Of a DNA stretch of 53,837 nucleotides, positions 8,184-17,125 are shown in pieces; within the stretch, counting starts at the first letter, position 1; every line of letters starts with the position of its first letter. The notes below the pieces were generated by a model, which saw nothing but the letters and a program-made list of their open reading frames with translations, was not told the DNA's origin and ran no database searches. Source of the stretch: Bacteroidales bacterium (GTDB taxonomy: Bacteria > Bacteroidota > Bacteroidia > Bacteroidales > WCHB1-69); the NCBI GenBank assembly GCA_017443175.1, contig JAFSOZ010000010.1, positions 1 through 53,837 of the forward strand, given 5' to 3'. Made by a program: the position numbers and the translations under genes.

Positions 8184-9851
8184 TTATCTCAACATAAATA
8201 TCAATGTTATCGGGTAATGGTCTGAAACATACGGAACGTCATGTTTCTCCATAACCGTTTTGAACACCAGATTCTCCACTCGTCGCGATGTTAAAATATG
8301 GTCGATTTGGGATGGCTTGTCTTTTCCGAAACCGTTGTAAGTCTGCTTATAGTCACGCTCCCACGAAGTATTGCGGGCCGATCTCATCAGAGATGGCGTA
8401 CGTTGGTTCTCAGCTTCCATGGGTGCGATATCTTTACAGTCCCTTGCATCCTGCATTTTGGCAGGTGCGAGCTTGTTGTCCGACGGCTTCATCCGCTCTC
8501 CAATTAGAGGAATGAAAATGTTTTGGGTCAATGGTGCGTTCATGTCGCCGCCCAGGACAAAGGCACCGTTCGTGTCGGGCACCAGTTCCCGAATCTTCTC
8601 TACAATCAGCTTCACCGACTCCTGACGGGCAATCATGCCCACATGGTCAAGGTGAGTATTGAAATAGAAGAATTTCTTGCCGCTCTTCCGGTCCTTGAGT
8701 TGTACGTATGTCACCGTGCGCTTGCAGGCAGCATCCCAGCCCAAGGAAGGGACCTCCGGCGTTTCACTGAGCCAGAAAGTACCATTATTCAAAAGTTCGA
8801 ACCGGTTTTTCTTGTAAAAAATCCCCATGCACTCCCCTTCGTTCATGCCATCATCACGCCCCACACCGACCATATCATACTCCGGCAACTCGCCGCGTAG
8901 ATATTTCTGTTGGTCAGGAAGCATTTCCTGTACGCCGAACACATCAGGGCCTTCGCTTTGAAGCATCTTCACCACAGCATTTTTTCGATTTTCCCAGGCA
9001 TTATCCCCATCCACTTCCGGCATGGCACTCATACGGATATTAAACGACATCAGTTTGACTGTAGCCTTTTTGCTCACCCAGGCTTTCACCAGGGCAACCT
9101 CATCGGTCAAGAAACGCTGGACTCCCACTTTCAACAGGCCTTTCACATCTTCCTCACTTCTGACACCCGACACACACAATAACAGCTTGCTTTGGGCTGC
9201 CTCCCGTATCCATTGAGGATGTTCCTGCAAACTTTGACAATCATAAACGGCAAACCCCGTTGAAAAGCCCTTCTTTTTGAGTTCCCTGGGAGAGAGATCT
9301 CCCTTCATATAAGACACCGGAACATCAGGAAATTCCTGCGCCAACGCCTTGCACAAAGAGATATTCGACGAGGCGAGTTCCACCGAGGCGTGAATGATTT
9401 CATCATTCATCAACTTCCTCAGCAGAGGCAGCAACGACTTCTCAGATTCTTTGGCGAAACCGGGATTGAAATCCAGAATCAGTTTCATAGGATTTCTCTT
9501 GGACTTCCCTTGTGCATTTAAAATTTTTGCTTGGCCCTGGACAGATTTCTTGTCGGAAGAAAGGGGTTTCTTGTATGCAAGCAAAAGGTCTTCCATTTTC
9601 CGCTTGTTGTCATCGGAAGATATCACCCATACGCCATCTTTGTTCAATTCCAGCTCACACAATGAGGCATAGCAGCCAACCTGCATGGCCGACACAAGTG
9701 CCTCCTGACTGTTGGGGGAGGTTCCAGATGACTTCCAATAACCGCCTTGGGCGACCACCTTCGCTCCTGCTATCTGTTTGGAATCTATTTGCGCATGTGG
9801 CACACCGCAAAACAAAACAACCAATGAAATAAATAAAAGGCGTTTTATCAT
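8184..9851 (-). CDS. Secreted fusion of a degenerate GDPD-like domain and an endonuclease/exonuclease/phosphatase (EEP) domain
   Basis: This 555-residue protein starts with the signal peptide MIKRLLFISLVVLFCGVPHA. Residues about 30-265 resemble glycerophosphodiester phosphodiesterases (WKSSGTSPNSQEALVSA, LILDFNP, CVSGVRSEEDV). The catalytic histidines are replaced: AHRG is AQGG and the NHD triplet is SSD. Residues about 270-555 form an EEP domain with intact active-site motifs: MSFNIRM, FGVQEML, FNTHLDHVG, LGGDMNAP and VSDHYPITL. EEP enzymes cleave phosphodiesters or phosphomonoesters, for example in lipids, sugars or DNA; the substrate here is not evident. The start at 9851 opens the signal peptide. 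The gene shares direction with the upstream CNNM gene, 47 bases apart. Confidence 0.85.
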   Translation of the reverse strand: MIKRLLFISLVVLFCGVPHAQIDSKQIAGAKVVAQGGYWKSSGTSPNSQEALVSAMQVGCYASLCELELNKDGVWVISSDDNKRKMEDLLLAYKKPLSSDKKSVQGQAKILNAQGKSKRNPMKLILDFNPGFAKESEKSLLPLLRKLMNDEIIHASVELASSNISLCKALAQEFPDVPVSYMKGDLSPRELKKKGFSTGFAVYDCQSLQEHPQWIREAAQSKLLLCVSGVRSEEDVKGLLKVGVQRFLTDEVALVKAWVSKKATVKLMSFNIRMSAMPEVDGDNAWENRKNAVVKMLQSEGPDVFGVQEMLPDQQKYLRGELPEYDMVGVGRDDGMNEGECMGIFYKKNRFELLNNGTFWLSETPEVPSLGWDAACKRTVTYVQLKDRKSGKKFFYFNTHLDHVGMIARQESVKLIVEKIRELVPDTNGAFVLGGDMNAPLTQNIFIPLIGERMKPSDNKLAPAKMQDARDCKDIAPMEAENQRTPSLMRSARNTSWERDYKQTYNGFGKDKPSQIDHILTSRRVENLVFKTVMEKHDVPYVSDHYPITLIFMLR

Positions 9852-9898
9852 ATTAAAACAATTAAAATCTTGCACTAAAAGGGCTTTCACAGCCGTCA

Positions 9899-10972
9899 TC
9901 ATTCACAGGACAACGGCGGCGTGTCAGGAAGCTGAAGGGTCTTGAACCTCTTCTGACGCTGCTGCCAACGCTCGCGCGCATATTGCTGCATGTCGGAGAC
10001 CTCATCGCTTTCATCAATGATTTCCAAGCCAAAGACCGTCTCAATGATATCCTCCATGGTAAGAATACCCTGGAAGCAACCGTACTCATCAATAATCAGG
10101 GCAATCTGCGATTTCTGCTTGAGCATGGAATCCCAGATATCGCTCACAGAAGCATCCTCATTGAAATAGGGCATCTCCCGCTTGATTTCGCCCAATGTGA
10201 GGCTGAACTTGTCTTCTGCAAGGTTTTCCAGCGCATCGTCACGCAGTACGTAGCCTGTGATATACTCAGGTGATTCGGCATAGACCGGAATACGGGAGAA
10301 ATGATCGTATTGATCATCGGCATAATACTCACGTAAGGTCATGCTCTCGGGCGCGACGGAGGCCACCACGCGCGGGGTCATCACCTCTTCGGCTTTCACA
10401 TTGTCCAGCTTGATGATATTCTGAATGATCTTGTTCTCATCTTTCTCAATCACGCCCTCTTCCTCACCCACATTGGCAATGGCCAGCACTTCCTCACGGC
10501 TCACGACAGTGTCGGGCTCTTTTTTGGTAAACACACGACTGATCAACTCAACCAGTTTCACGAAAGGGAACATCATCACAATCAGCACCCGGATTGTATT
10601 GGCCGTGAACCCCATCAGGCTCTTCCAGCGGGTCGTCCCCAAGGTCTTGGGAATAATCTCGGCAAAAATCAGTATGAGGATGGTGATGATGGCAGACACC
10701 AGTCCGAACCAGCGGCTGCCGAAGACCAACGTGGCTTGCTGACCGACGCCGGCGGCACCGATTGTGTTTGCAATTGTATTGAGAGATAGGATTGCCGCCA
10801 GGGGGCGTTCCGTGTCCGTCTTGTACTTCTTAAACAAAGTAGCCGGCTTGTATCCCTCCTCCTCACGCATCAAGATGTAAGAAATGGGTGTTGACAGCAA
10901 ACTCGACTCCAGCGTGGAACACAGGAAAGAGATTGCCATCGCACTCAACAAGAATACTAATAGTAAGGTCAT
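9899..10972 (-). CDS. CNNM-domain (DUF21) plus CBS-pair membrane protein, HlyC/CorC-like
   Basis: This 357-residue inner-membrane protein has an N-terminal DUF21/CNNM domain with three or four membrane segments (MTLLLVFLLSAMAISFLCST, then IGAAGVGQQATLVFG and a hydrophobic run LVSAIITILILIFAEIIPKT). A cytoplasmic CBS pair follows (VMTPRVVASVAPESMTLREY and IDEYGCFQGILTMEDI). It stops about 45 residues after the CBS pair and lacks the C-terminal CorC_HlyC transporter-associated domain. CNNM/CorC proteins are linked to Mg2+ or Co2+ export. The start at 10972 lies after a -7 box; an in-frame extension to 11005 would overlap that box. Confidence 0.87.
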   Translation of the reverse strand: MTLLLVFLLSAMAISFLCSTLESSLLSTPISYILMREEEGYKPATLFKKYKTDTERPLAAILSLNTIANTIGAAGVGQQATLVFGSRWFGLVSAIITILILIFAEIIPKTLGTTRWKSLMGFTANTIRVLIVMMFPFVKLVELISRVFTKKEPDTVVSREEVLAIANVGEEEGVIEKDENKIIQNIIKLDNVKAEEVMTPRVVASVAPESMTLREYYADDQYDHFSRIPVYAESPEYITGYVLRDDALENLAEDKFSLTLGEIKREMPYFNEDASVSDIWDSMLKQKSQIALIIDEYGCFQGILTMEDIIETVFGLEIIDESDEVSDMQQYARERWQQRQKRFKTLQLPDTPPLSCE

Positions 10973-10994
10973 TATGGTTTGTAAAAAAACGGTG

Positions 10995-11002
10995 CAAAGA
11001 TA
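10995..11002 (-). promoter_or_regulatory. Bacteroidetes promoter -7 box for the CNNM gene
   Basis: The minus strand reads TATCTTTG, 23 bases before the ATG at 10972. Confidence 0.6.
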
Positions 11003-11039
11003 CAAAAATGTTGAACATCAAAAATTAACGGGAAATTTA

Positions 11040-11047
11040 TATTTTTG
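11040..11047 (+). promoter_or_regulatory. Bacteroidetes promoter -7 box for the alcohol dehydrogenase
   Basis: TATTTTTG matches TAnnTTTG. The leader of about 65 bases that would follow contains a perfect 12-base inverted repeat (11059-11091). Confidence 0.55.
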
Positions 11048-11058
11048 CGCGATGAACA

Positions 11059-11091
11059 ATTGTAGGGACGAAAATTTTACGTCCCTACAAT
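11059..11091. repeat. REP-like palindrome in the alcohol dehydrogenase leader
   Basis: Perfect 12-base arms ATTGTAGGGACG and CGTCCCTACAAT flank a 9-base loop. It shares the TTGTAGRGACG arm with the palindrome at 49567-49598 and resembles that at 18648-18675. Placed in a 5' leader, it would form a hairpin upstream of the start codon. Confidence 0.7.
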
Positions 11092-11119
11092 ACGCAACAA
11101 ACAAAACACAATAAATGCT

Positions 11120-12286
11120 ATGAATTTAGATTTCACATTTCAGAATCCCACACGCATCCATTTCGGAAGAAGCGCGATGAATCATCTGGCCGATGAATTG
11201 AAGAAGTTTGGCCCAAACATTTTATTGGTTTACGGCAAGAATTCCATCAAGAAGATGGGACTTTACGACCAAGTTATCCGCACGCTGAAAGAATGCGGCA
11301 AGAACGTGGTTGAACTGCCGGGCATCAATTCCAACCCTCGATACAGTCAGTTGTTGGAGGGCGCGCGGCTCGTGCGCGAGCACCACGTCGATCTCATTCT
11401 GGCCGTGGGCGGCGGCTCTGTCATCGACTGCTCCAAGGGGATTGCCATGTCGGCCTACTGCGAGGGCGACCCGTGGACCCGCTATTGGGAGAACGGCGAG
11501 GATGTGGACAACCCTGTGGTGCCCGTAGCCTCCATCCTCACCATGACCGGCACGGCTTCCGAGATGAACGGCGGTTCCGTCATCACCCACGAGGACAAGA
11601 AACTGAAATTGGGGCGCGTGTTCCCTCTGGAGCTCGCCTCCCCCAAGTTCTCCATCCTCAACCCCGAATTCACCTACAGTGTTCCCAAATACCAGATGGT
11701 GAGCGGCATCTTCGACATCTTCTCCCATCTGATGGAACAGTACTTCTCGGGTGACGACGACTGTGTGAGCGACTACCTGCTGGAGGGCGACATGCTCGCG
11801 CTCATCAGCGCGGCGCGCAAAGCCATCGTAAACCAGGAGGACTACGAGGCCCGCAGCAACATCATGTGGTGCGCAACCATGGGACTGAACAAAATCCTGG
11901 CACTATCGAAGACCCAGGACTGGGAGGTGCACATGATCGAGCACCAGCTGGGAGCTTACACCGACTGTGCGCACGGCATCGGGCTGGCCATCATCTCCGT
12001 ACCCTATTACCGACACATCTACAAGTACGGACTGCACCGTTTCGTGCGCTATGCCCAGAATATCTGGCACGTGGCGCCGGAGGACAAAACCGACGAGCAG
12101 ATTGCGCTGGAAGGCATACAGGCCCTGAGCGACTTTATCGCCGAGATGGGCATCCCGCAAACCCTGCGCGAGGTGGGCGCCACCGAAGAGATGCTCCCGC
12201 TTATCGCCGAATCCACCGTGAAGTGCGGAGGCTATCACGTGCCCACCACCGGGGAGGTGCTGGAGATTCTGAAAGCTTGCTATTAA
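11120..12286 (+). CDS. Iron-containing alcohol dehydrogenase (NADPH-dependent butanol dehydrogenase type)
   Basis: This 388-residue protein is the normal length for the BDH branch of the iron-ADH family. The N-terminal domain has MNLDFTFQNPTRIHFG and the nucleotide-binding motif LAVGGGSVIDCSKG. The metal-binding C-terminal half has FDIFSHLMEQYF and a conserved histidine region EHQLGAYTDCAHGIG. These enzymes interconvert aldehydes or ketones and alcohols with NAD(P)H and act as electron sinks in anaerobes. It stands alone, with its own promoter and a strong terminator. Confidence 0.93.
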   Translation: MNLDFTFQNPTRIHFGRSAMNHLADELKKFGPNILLVYGKNSIKKMGLYDQVIRTLKECGKNVVELPGINSNPRYSQLLEGARLVREHHVDLILAVGGGSVIDCSKGIAMSAYCEGDPWTRYWENGEDVDNPVVPVASILTMTGTASEMNGGSVITHEDKKLKLGRVFPLELASPKFSILNPEFTYSVPKYQMVSGIFDIFSHLMEQYFSGDDDCVSDYLLEGDMLALISAARKAIVNQEDYEARSNIMWCATMGLNKILALSKTQDWEVHMIEHQLGAYTDCAHGIGLAIISVPYYRHIYKYGLHRFVRYAQNIWHVAPEDKTDEQIALEGIQALSDFIAEMGIPQTLREVGATEEMLPLIAESTVKCGGYHVPTTGEVLEILKACY

Positions 12287-12312
12287 TTTTGGCTATACCC
12301 CATATAAAGGAG

Positions 12313-12344
12313 ATCCCCCGACACTTGCGTGCCGGGGGATTTTG
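12313..12344 (+). terminator. Rho-independent terminator after the alcohol dehydrogenase
   Basis: Arms ATCCCCCG (12313-12320) and CGGGGGAT (12333-12340) enclose an inner CAC-TTGC-GTG stem and are followed by TTT. The T tract is short. Confidence 0.75.
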
Positions 12345-12367
12345 GTTGTTGCAAGAATAAACGTCAA

Positions 12368-13030
12368 TTAGTAGTTCTCGGCGTTCACCTCGAAATAGGA
12401 TTGCGGATGGGCGCAAGTTGGGCAAATCTCCGGAGCTTTCGTGCCCACCACGATGTGACCGCAGTTGCGGCATTCCCAAATCTTGACTTCGCTCTTCTCA
12501 AACACCTGCGCCGTCTCCACGTTATTCAACAGGGCACGGTAACGCTCCTCGTGGTGTTTCTCGATGGCGGCCACCAAACGGAATTTGGCGGCAAGTTCCT
12601 TAAATCCTTCCTCTTCTGCTGTCTTGGCAAAGCCTTCATACATATCCGTCCATTCATAGTTCTCGCCAGCGGCGGCTGCAGCCAGGTTCTCGGCTGTATT
12701 GCCAATGCCGTTCAGCTCCTTGAACCACATCTTGGCGTGTTCCTTCTCATTCTCGGCAGTCTTCAGAAACAGGGCGGCAATCTGCTCATAGCCCTCTTTC
12801 TTGGCCGCAGAGGCAAAATAGGTGTATTTGTTGCGTGCCTGCGATTCGCCTGCGAACGCTGCCTCAAGGTTTTTCTCCGTCTGGGTTCCTGCGTAAGGAT
12901 TTGCTTTTGGAGCATCGTCAGAAATCAATTCCAAATCCTCCTCTCCCATTCCGCATACCGGACATACCAATTCTTCACCGTCAGCTAATTCAAACTCAGC
13001 TTTGCATACTTTACATTTGTACTTTTTCAT
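12368..13030 (-). CDS. Rubrerythrin with rubredoxin-like centres at both ends
   Basis: This 220-residue cytoplasmic protein has three parts. Residues 1-35 form a rubredoxin-like knuckle pair ([10 protein letters not shown] ... LVCPVCGMG). The middle is a four-helix ferritin-like di-iron domain with ligand motifs [22 protein letters not shown] and IEKHHEERY. The last 35 residues are a second rubredoxin domain ([12 protein letters not shown] ... [15 protein letters not shown]). Rubrerythrins reduce hydrogen peroxide using NAD(P)H-derived electrons in anaerobes. Classic members have one rubredoxin domain, at either the C- or the N-terminus; this one has both. A good TTG-N19-TATCTTTG promoter lies upstream. 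Confidence 0.93.
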   Translation of the reverse strand: MKKYKCKVCKAEFELADGEELVCPVCGMGEEDLELISDDAPKANPYAGTQTEKNLEAAFAGESQARNKYTYFASAAKKEGYEQIAALFLKTAENEKEHAKMWFKELNGIGNTAENLAAAAAGENYEWTDMYEGFAKTAEEEGFKELAAKFRLVAAIEKHHEERYRALLNNVETAQVFEKSEVKIWECRNCGHIVVGTKAPEICPTCAHPQSYFEVNAENY

Positions 13031-13069
13031 GTTTAGGATTGTTTAAGTGTTTATAATATATTGATGGCA

Positions 13070-13077
13070 CAAAGATA
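13070..13077 (-). promoter_or_regulatory. Bacteroidetes promoter for rubrerythrin
   Basis: The minus strand carries TATCTTTG with a TTG 19 bases upstream, an almost ideal -33/-7 pair. The leader is about 35-40 bases. Confidence 0.7.
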
Positions 13078-13104
13078 CATTTTTTTATCCATGCAACAAG
13101 AAAA

Positions 13105-13232
13105 GAATAATAAAAGCTACGGCGCGGACAAATCCGCGCCGTGCCTAATCAAAATATTAAAACAACAACTTATATAATTAATCCACTATTATCAACCTGT
13201 GGCTTATTATCTCAATTGACGTGGCAAAAATA
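13105..13232 (-). ncRNA. Candidate small RNA in the rubrerythrin-thioesterase spacer
   Basis: The 377-base spacer 13031-13407 has no convincing gene. On its minus strand an exact -7 box TATTTTTG (13225-13232) is followed about 85 bases later by a perfect 10-base hairpin (13119-13142, arms ACGGCGCGGA and TCCGCGCCGT) and then a T-rich stretch, the layout of a short transcript with an intrinsic terminator. No start codon opens a frame of useful length inside. No clear -33 element is seen, so this is only a candidate. Confidence 0.3.
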
Positions 13233-13357
13233 CGCCCCGGAATCTGCACCATCCATCCCATATATTGAGGAAAAATGATTCAACAAGTCGCTAAAAATAA
13301 GTACTAACAAAGATAAACGTCAAATTTTCAACAAGATACCACAAATCAGATTTTTTC

Positions 13358-13365
13358 TATTTTTG
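13358..13365 (+). promoter_or_regulatory. Bacteroidetes promoter -7 box for the thioesterase gene
   Basis: TATTTTTG matches TAnnTTTG 42 bases before the ATG at 13408. It overlaps an apparent upstream start at 13363, which supports the later start. Confidence 0.6.
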
Positions 13366-13407
13366 CGGCCCGATATTCAAATCAAGCAATCTAAAAAAAC
13401 ACTGCCT

Positions 13408-13935
13408 ATGAAGAAAATCATCAACCCCTGGATTGGCAACACCAACGGATACAATTGTTTCGGCTGCGATCCCAACAATCCCGTCGGCATGCACATGAGT
13501 TTTTACTGGGACGGGCAGGACGTAGTGTCCGTATGGCGCGCCGGCGCGAACCACGTAAGCTGGATCGACACTCTGCATGGCGGGCTGCAAGCCACGCTAT
13601 TGGACGAGATTTGCGGGTGGGTGGTCTTCTTCCAGTTGCAATCTTCCGGCGTGACCGCCAAGATGGAGATGCGCTACCGCAAGCCTGTCAGCACCAAATG
13701 GCCCTACATTCTGCTCCGCGCGCGCCTGGAAACGCAACGCCGCACAATTGCCATTGTCAAAGGCGAGATCTGGAGCCCTGAGGGGGTGCTGTGCGCCGAA
13801 TGCGACTGCACCTACTTTTTATTCCCACTGGAGAAATCCTTGGAAATGGGCTATGAACCTGCATTGCTGGACGACAATGACATCACGCTGCAGGAGGCCA
13901 TCCAAGATGCTGTTTACAAGAACATTCGGAAATAA
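13408..13935 (+). CDS. PaaI-type hotdog-fold thioesterase
   Basis: This 175-residue protein contains the hotdog opening NCFGCDPNNPVGMHM (residues 16-30) and the active-site region WIDTLHGGLQATLLDEICGW, where HGG and the Asp/Glu are the usual catalytic positions. Family members hydrolyse acyl-CoA thioesters; the substrate here is unknown. It begins at MKKIINPW after the promoter box. It is followed after 23 bases by the small outer-membrane gene on the same strand. Confidence 0.88.
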   Translation: MKKIINPWIGNTNGYNCFGCDPNNPVGMHMSFYWDGQDVVSVWRAGANHVSWIDTLHGGLQATLLDEICGWVVFFQLQSSGVTAKMEMRYRKPVSTKWPYILLRARLETQRRTIAIVKGEIWSPEGVLCAECDCTYFLFPLEKSLEMGYEPALLDDNDITLQEAIQDAVYKNIRK

Positions 13936-13958
13936 CAATCTAAGCAAATCATACTACT

Positions 13959-14504
13959 ATGAAAAAAACGAAATTCCCCCTGATTCTGGCTCTGCTCGTC
14001 AGCATGGCACTTTCCACACAAGCACAGGCGCCATATAAACACAGTATCGGCGCAACTGTCGGTTTCATGCAAGCAGCATCCTACAAGACTTTTCCCACAA
14101 ATCATTTCGCCATTCAGCTGGATTTGGGCACCAGATACAACTACAGCATTATCGCCGGATATGGTTCAATACTATGGTCTATGGAGGTGACCCCGAGCTT
14201 CATGTATGAAGGACACTTTGTGAAAGGCTTGTATGGTTTAGTTGGTGGAGGTTTAAGTCTCGGATTCGGTTGGAACCCGCCAGTAACATATTACACTTCA
14301 TATTCGCCAGAAATGCAGATCCGGAACATAACGGGGAAAGGTGGTGCCCACGGCATCATCGGACTGGAATACAAATTCGACATTCCCCTCACCCTGCAGC
14401 TGGACTTCCGTCCTGGCTACCGTTTCCAATTCAACAATGAATTCATCGGCAACCACACTTTTGAGTGGGGATTAGTGAACCTCGGAGTGCGATACACATT
14501 CTAA
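13959..14504 (+). CDS. Small outer-membrane beta-barrel protein (hypothetical)
   Basis: This 181-residue protein has a signal peptide MKKTKFPLILALLVSMALST ending at AQA. The rest is rich in alternating Gly, Tyr and aromatic strands (TRYNYSIIAGYGSILW, YGLVGGGLSLGFGW) and ends in the classic barrel signature GVRYTF with a terminal Phe. About eight strands can be imagined, as in OmpW/OmpA-like porin-family proteins. No specific function can be given. The mtgA gene starts eight bases downstream, so the two are probably co-transcribed. Confidence 0.72.
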   Translation: MKKTKFPLILALLVSMALSTQAQAPYKHSIGATVGFMQAASYKTFPTNHFAIQLDLGTRYNYSIIAGYGSILWSMEVTPSFMYEGHFVKGLYGLVGGGLSLGFGWNPPVTYYTSYSPEMQIRNITGKGGAHGIIGLEYKFDIPLTLQLDFRPGYRFQFNNEFIGNHTFEWGLVNLGVRYTF

Positions 14505-14512
14505 ATAACGAT

Positions 14513-15289
14513 ATGGCTAAAAAAGGGAACAAGACAAAAAAGGGATTCTGGAAAATATTGGGACTTATCATCCTATTATTTTTCCTGTTGAGTATTTTCT
14601 TCACTATCATTTTCCGATGGGTAAACCCGCCCGTCACGCCTCTGATGGTCATCCGCAAGGTGCAATACGGGTATCCTATTGAGAAGAAGTGGAAGCCCAT
14701 CGAGGAGATTTCGCCGTACATGTACAGGGCGGCCATCGCTTCGGAGGACAACTACTTCCTCGGGCACAACGGCTTTGATGTCATTGCCATCGACCAGGCT
14801 GTGAAGGAGCGCAAGAGTGGCGTGCGAAAGCGCGGTGCCAGCACCATCTCGCAGCAAACCGCCAAGAACGTGTTTCTCTGGCCGAAAAGTTCATGGTTGC
14901 GCAAAGGATTCGAGGTCTATTACACCTTCCTGATTGAGACCTTCTGGGGCAAGGAGCGCATCATGGAGGTTTATCTCAATGTCATCGAGATGGGTCCGGG
15001 CATTTACGGTGCGGAGGCTGCCGCGCAGCATTATTTCCATTGCAGTGCGAAGCAACTCAGTGCGCGGCAGGCAGCCCTCATCACGGCCTGCTACCCTGCC
15101 CCGCTCCACCGGAATCCGGCACGTCCCTCCGGCTATCTGAACCGCCAGGCCGGTGTCATTCAGGGCCGCATGGCCAAGTACGGCAACCCCAAGTTCACCG
15201 ACGAGTACATCAAAGGCTGCCGCAAGCGCTACAAGGAAGCCGTGAAAAAATGGGAAAAGAGGAAGGGAAAGAGTACGAAAAAAAGATAA
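14513..15289 (+). CDS. mtgA: Monofunctional biosynthetic peptidoglycan transglycosylase (GT51)
   Basis: This 258-residue protein has a single N-terminal membrane anchor (FWKILGLIILLFFLLSIFF) and one GT51 domain. Motifs are AAIASEDNYFLGHNGFD with the catalytic Glu, RKRGASTISQQTAKNVF, and EVYLNVIEMGPGIYGAEAAA. It polymerises lipid II into glycan strands in the periplasm. The length fits monofunctional MtgA; there is no transpeptidase domain. The start at 14513 follows the barrel-protein stop by eight bases; the earlier in-frame ATG at 14465 lies inside that gene. The tail is very lysine-rich. Confidence 0.94.
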   Translation: MAKKGNKTKKGFWKILGLIILLFFLLSIFFTIIFRWVNPPVTPLMVIRKVQYGYPIEKKWKPIEEISPYMYRAAIASEDNYFLGHNGFDVIAIDQAVKERKSGVRKRGASTISQQTAKNVFLWPKSSWLRKGFEVYYTFLIETFWGKERIMEVYLNVIEMGPGIYGAEAAAQHYFHCSAKQLSARQAALITACYPAPLHRNPARPSGYLNRQAGVIQGRMAKYGNPKFTDEYIKGCRKRYKEAVKKWEKRKGKSTKKR

Positions 15290-15294
15290 TTTTG

Positions 15295-15302
15295 TATTTT
15301 TG
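15295..15302 (+). promoter_or_regulatory. Bacteroidetes promoter -7 box for kbl
   Basis: TATTTTTG matches TAnnTTTG and lies about 95 bases before the kbl start, immediately after the mtgA stop. Confidence 0.5.
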
Positions 15303-15396
15303 CAGGCGAGGATTCTTCAATGGGGAATGTGAAATGGGGAATGAGAAATTTCCTCTCTTTTGAACTTTATACTTTAAAACTTTTAAACCCTTTTAT

Positions 15397-16587
<1,191 letters not shown>

Positions 16588-16661
16588 TCGAATAATCAAT
16601 TACACAACATTTATCACATTTACCCGTTTGTAACAATATTATTCACATAAAAATTTCAAAA

Positions 16662-17078
16662 ATGAAAAAAATCGCTTTATTTGCAATTGTTTGTTGCGCT
16701 ATGATTTTCTCCAGCTGCAACAGAGACCAACACACCTACTACACCACCACAACCTATGAGTTTGCCAACCACGACAATGAAGTCAGTGCCAAAGCCGTGT
16801 TAGGCACTATCAATTTGTACTGGAATGGTGATTACGCCTTCACAGGCAATGATCAAAACTACACCGACCTCAGAGCCGAAGCCAAATACCTTGAAGCTGT
16901 TGCTGCCATCATTGTGCATGGTGATGAGATTAAAGTCCACATGGCGGATGGTGACAAATTCAACTACAGACTTTACAGAAAGAGTGACAACGTCCTGTTG
17001 GATGACACCCAATTCTACTTGGATGAAGATGGCGCCTTCGCGTCTGAATATATAGTAGATAATGTAGAAGGCAATTAA
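16662..17078 (+). CDS. Predicted lipoprotein of unknown function
   Basis: This 138-residue protein begins MKKIALFAIVCCAMIFSSCN, a lipoprotein signal with the acylated Cys in FSSC. The mature part is threonine/tyrosine-rich at first (YYTTTTYEF) and then mainly polar beta-like sequence with no motif I recognise. It is followed by a strong terminator shared with the convergent rpoN gene, so it is a single-gene unit. It is probably exported and membrane-anchored; nothing more can be said. Confidence 0.75.
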   Translation: MKKIALFAIVCCAMIFSSCNRDQHTYYTTTTYEFANHDNEVSAKAVLGTINLYWNGDYAFTGNDQNYTDLRAEAKYLEAVAAIIVHGDEIKVHMADGDKFNYRLYRKSDNVLLDDTQFYLDEDGAFASEYIVDNVEGN

Positions 17079-17093
17079 TCATTGGTTTCTATC

Positions 17094-17125
17094 AAAAAAA
17101 GCCGCTCCATGGAGCGGCTTTTTTT
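17094..17125. terminator. Bidirectional rho-independent terminator between the lipoprotein gene and rpoN
   Basis: The perfect palindrome GCCGCTCCATGGAGCGGC is flanked by seven As and seven Ts, so it ends both converging genes. The rpoN stop codon lies within its T tract. Confidence 0.92.
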
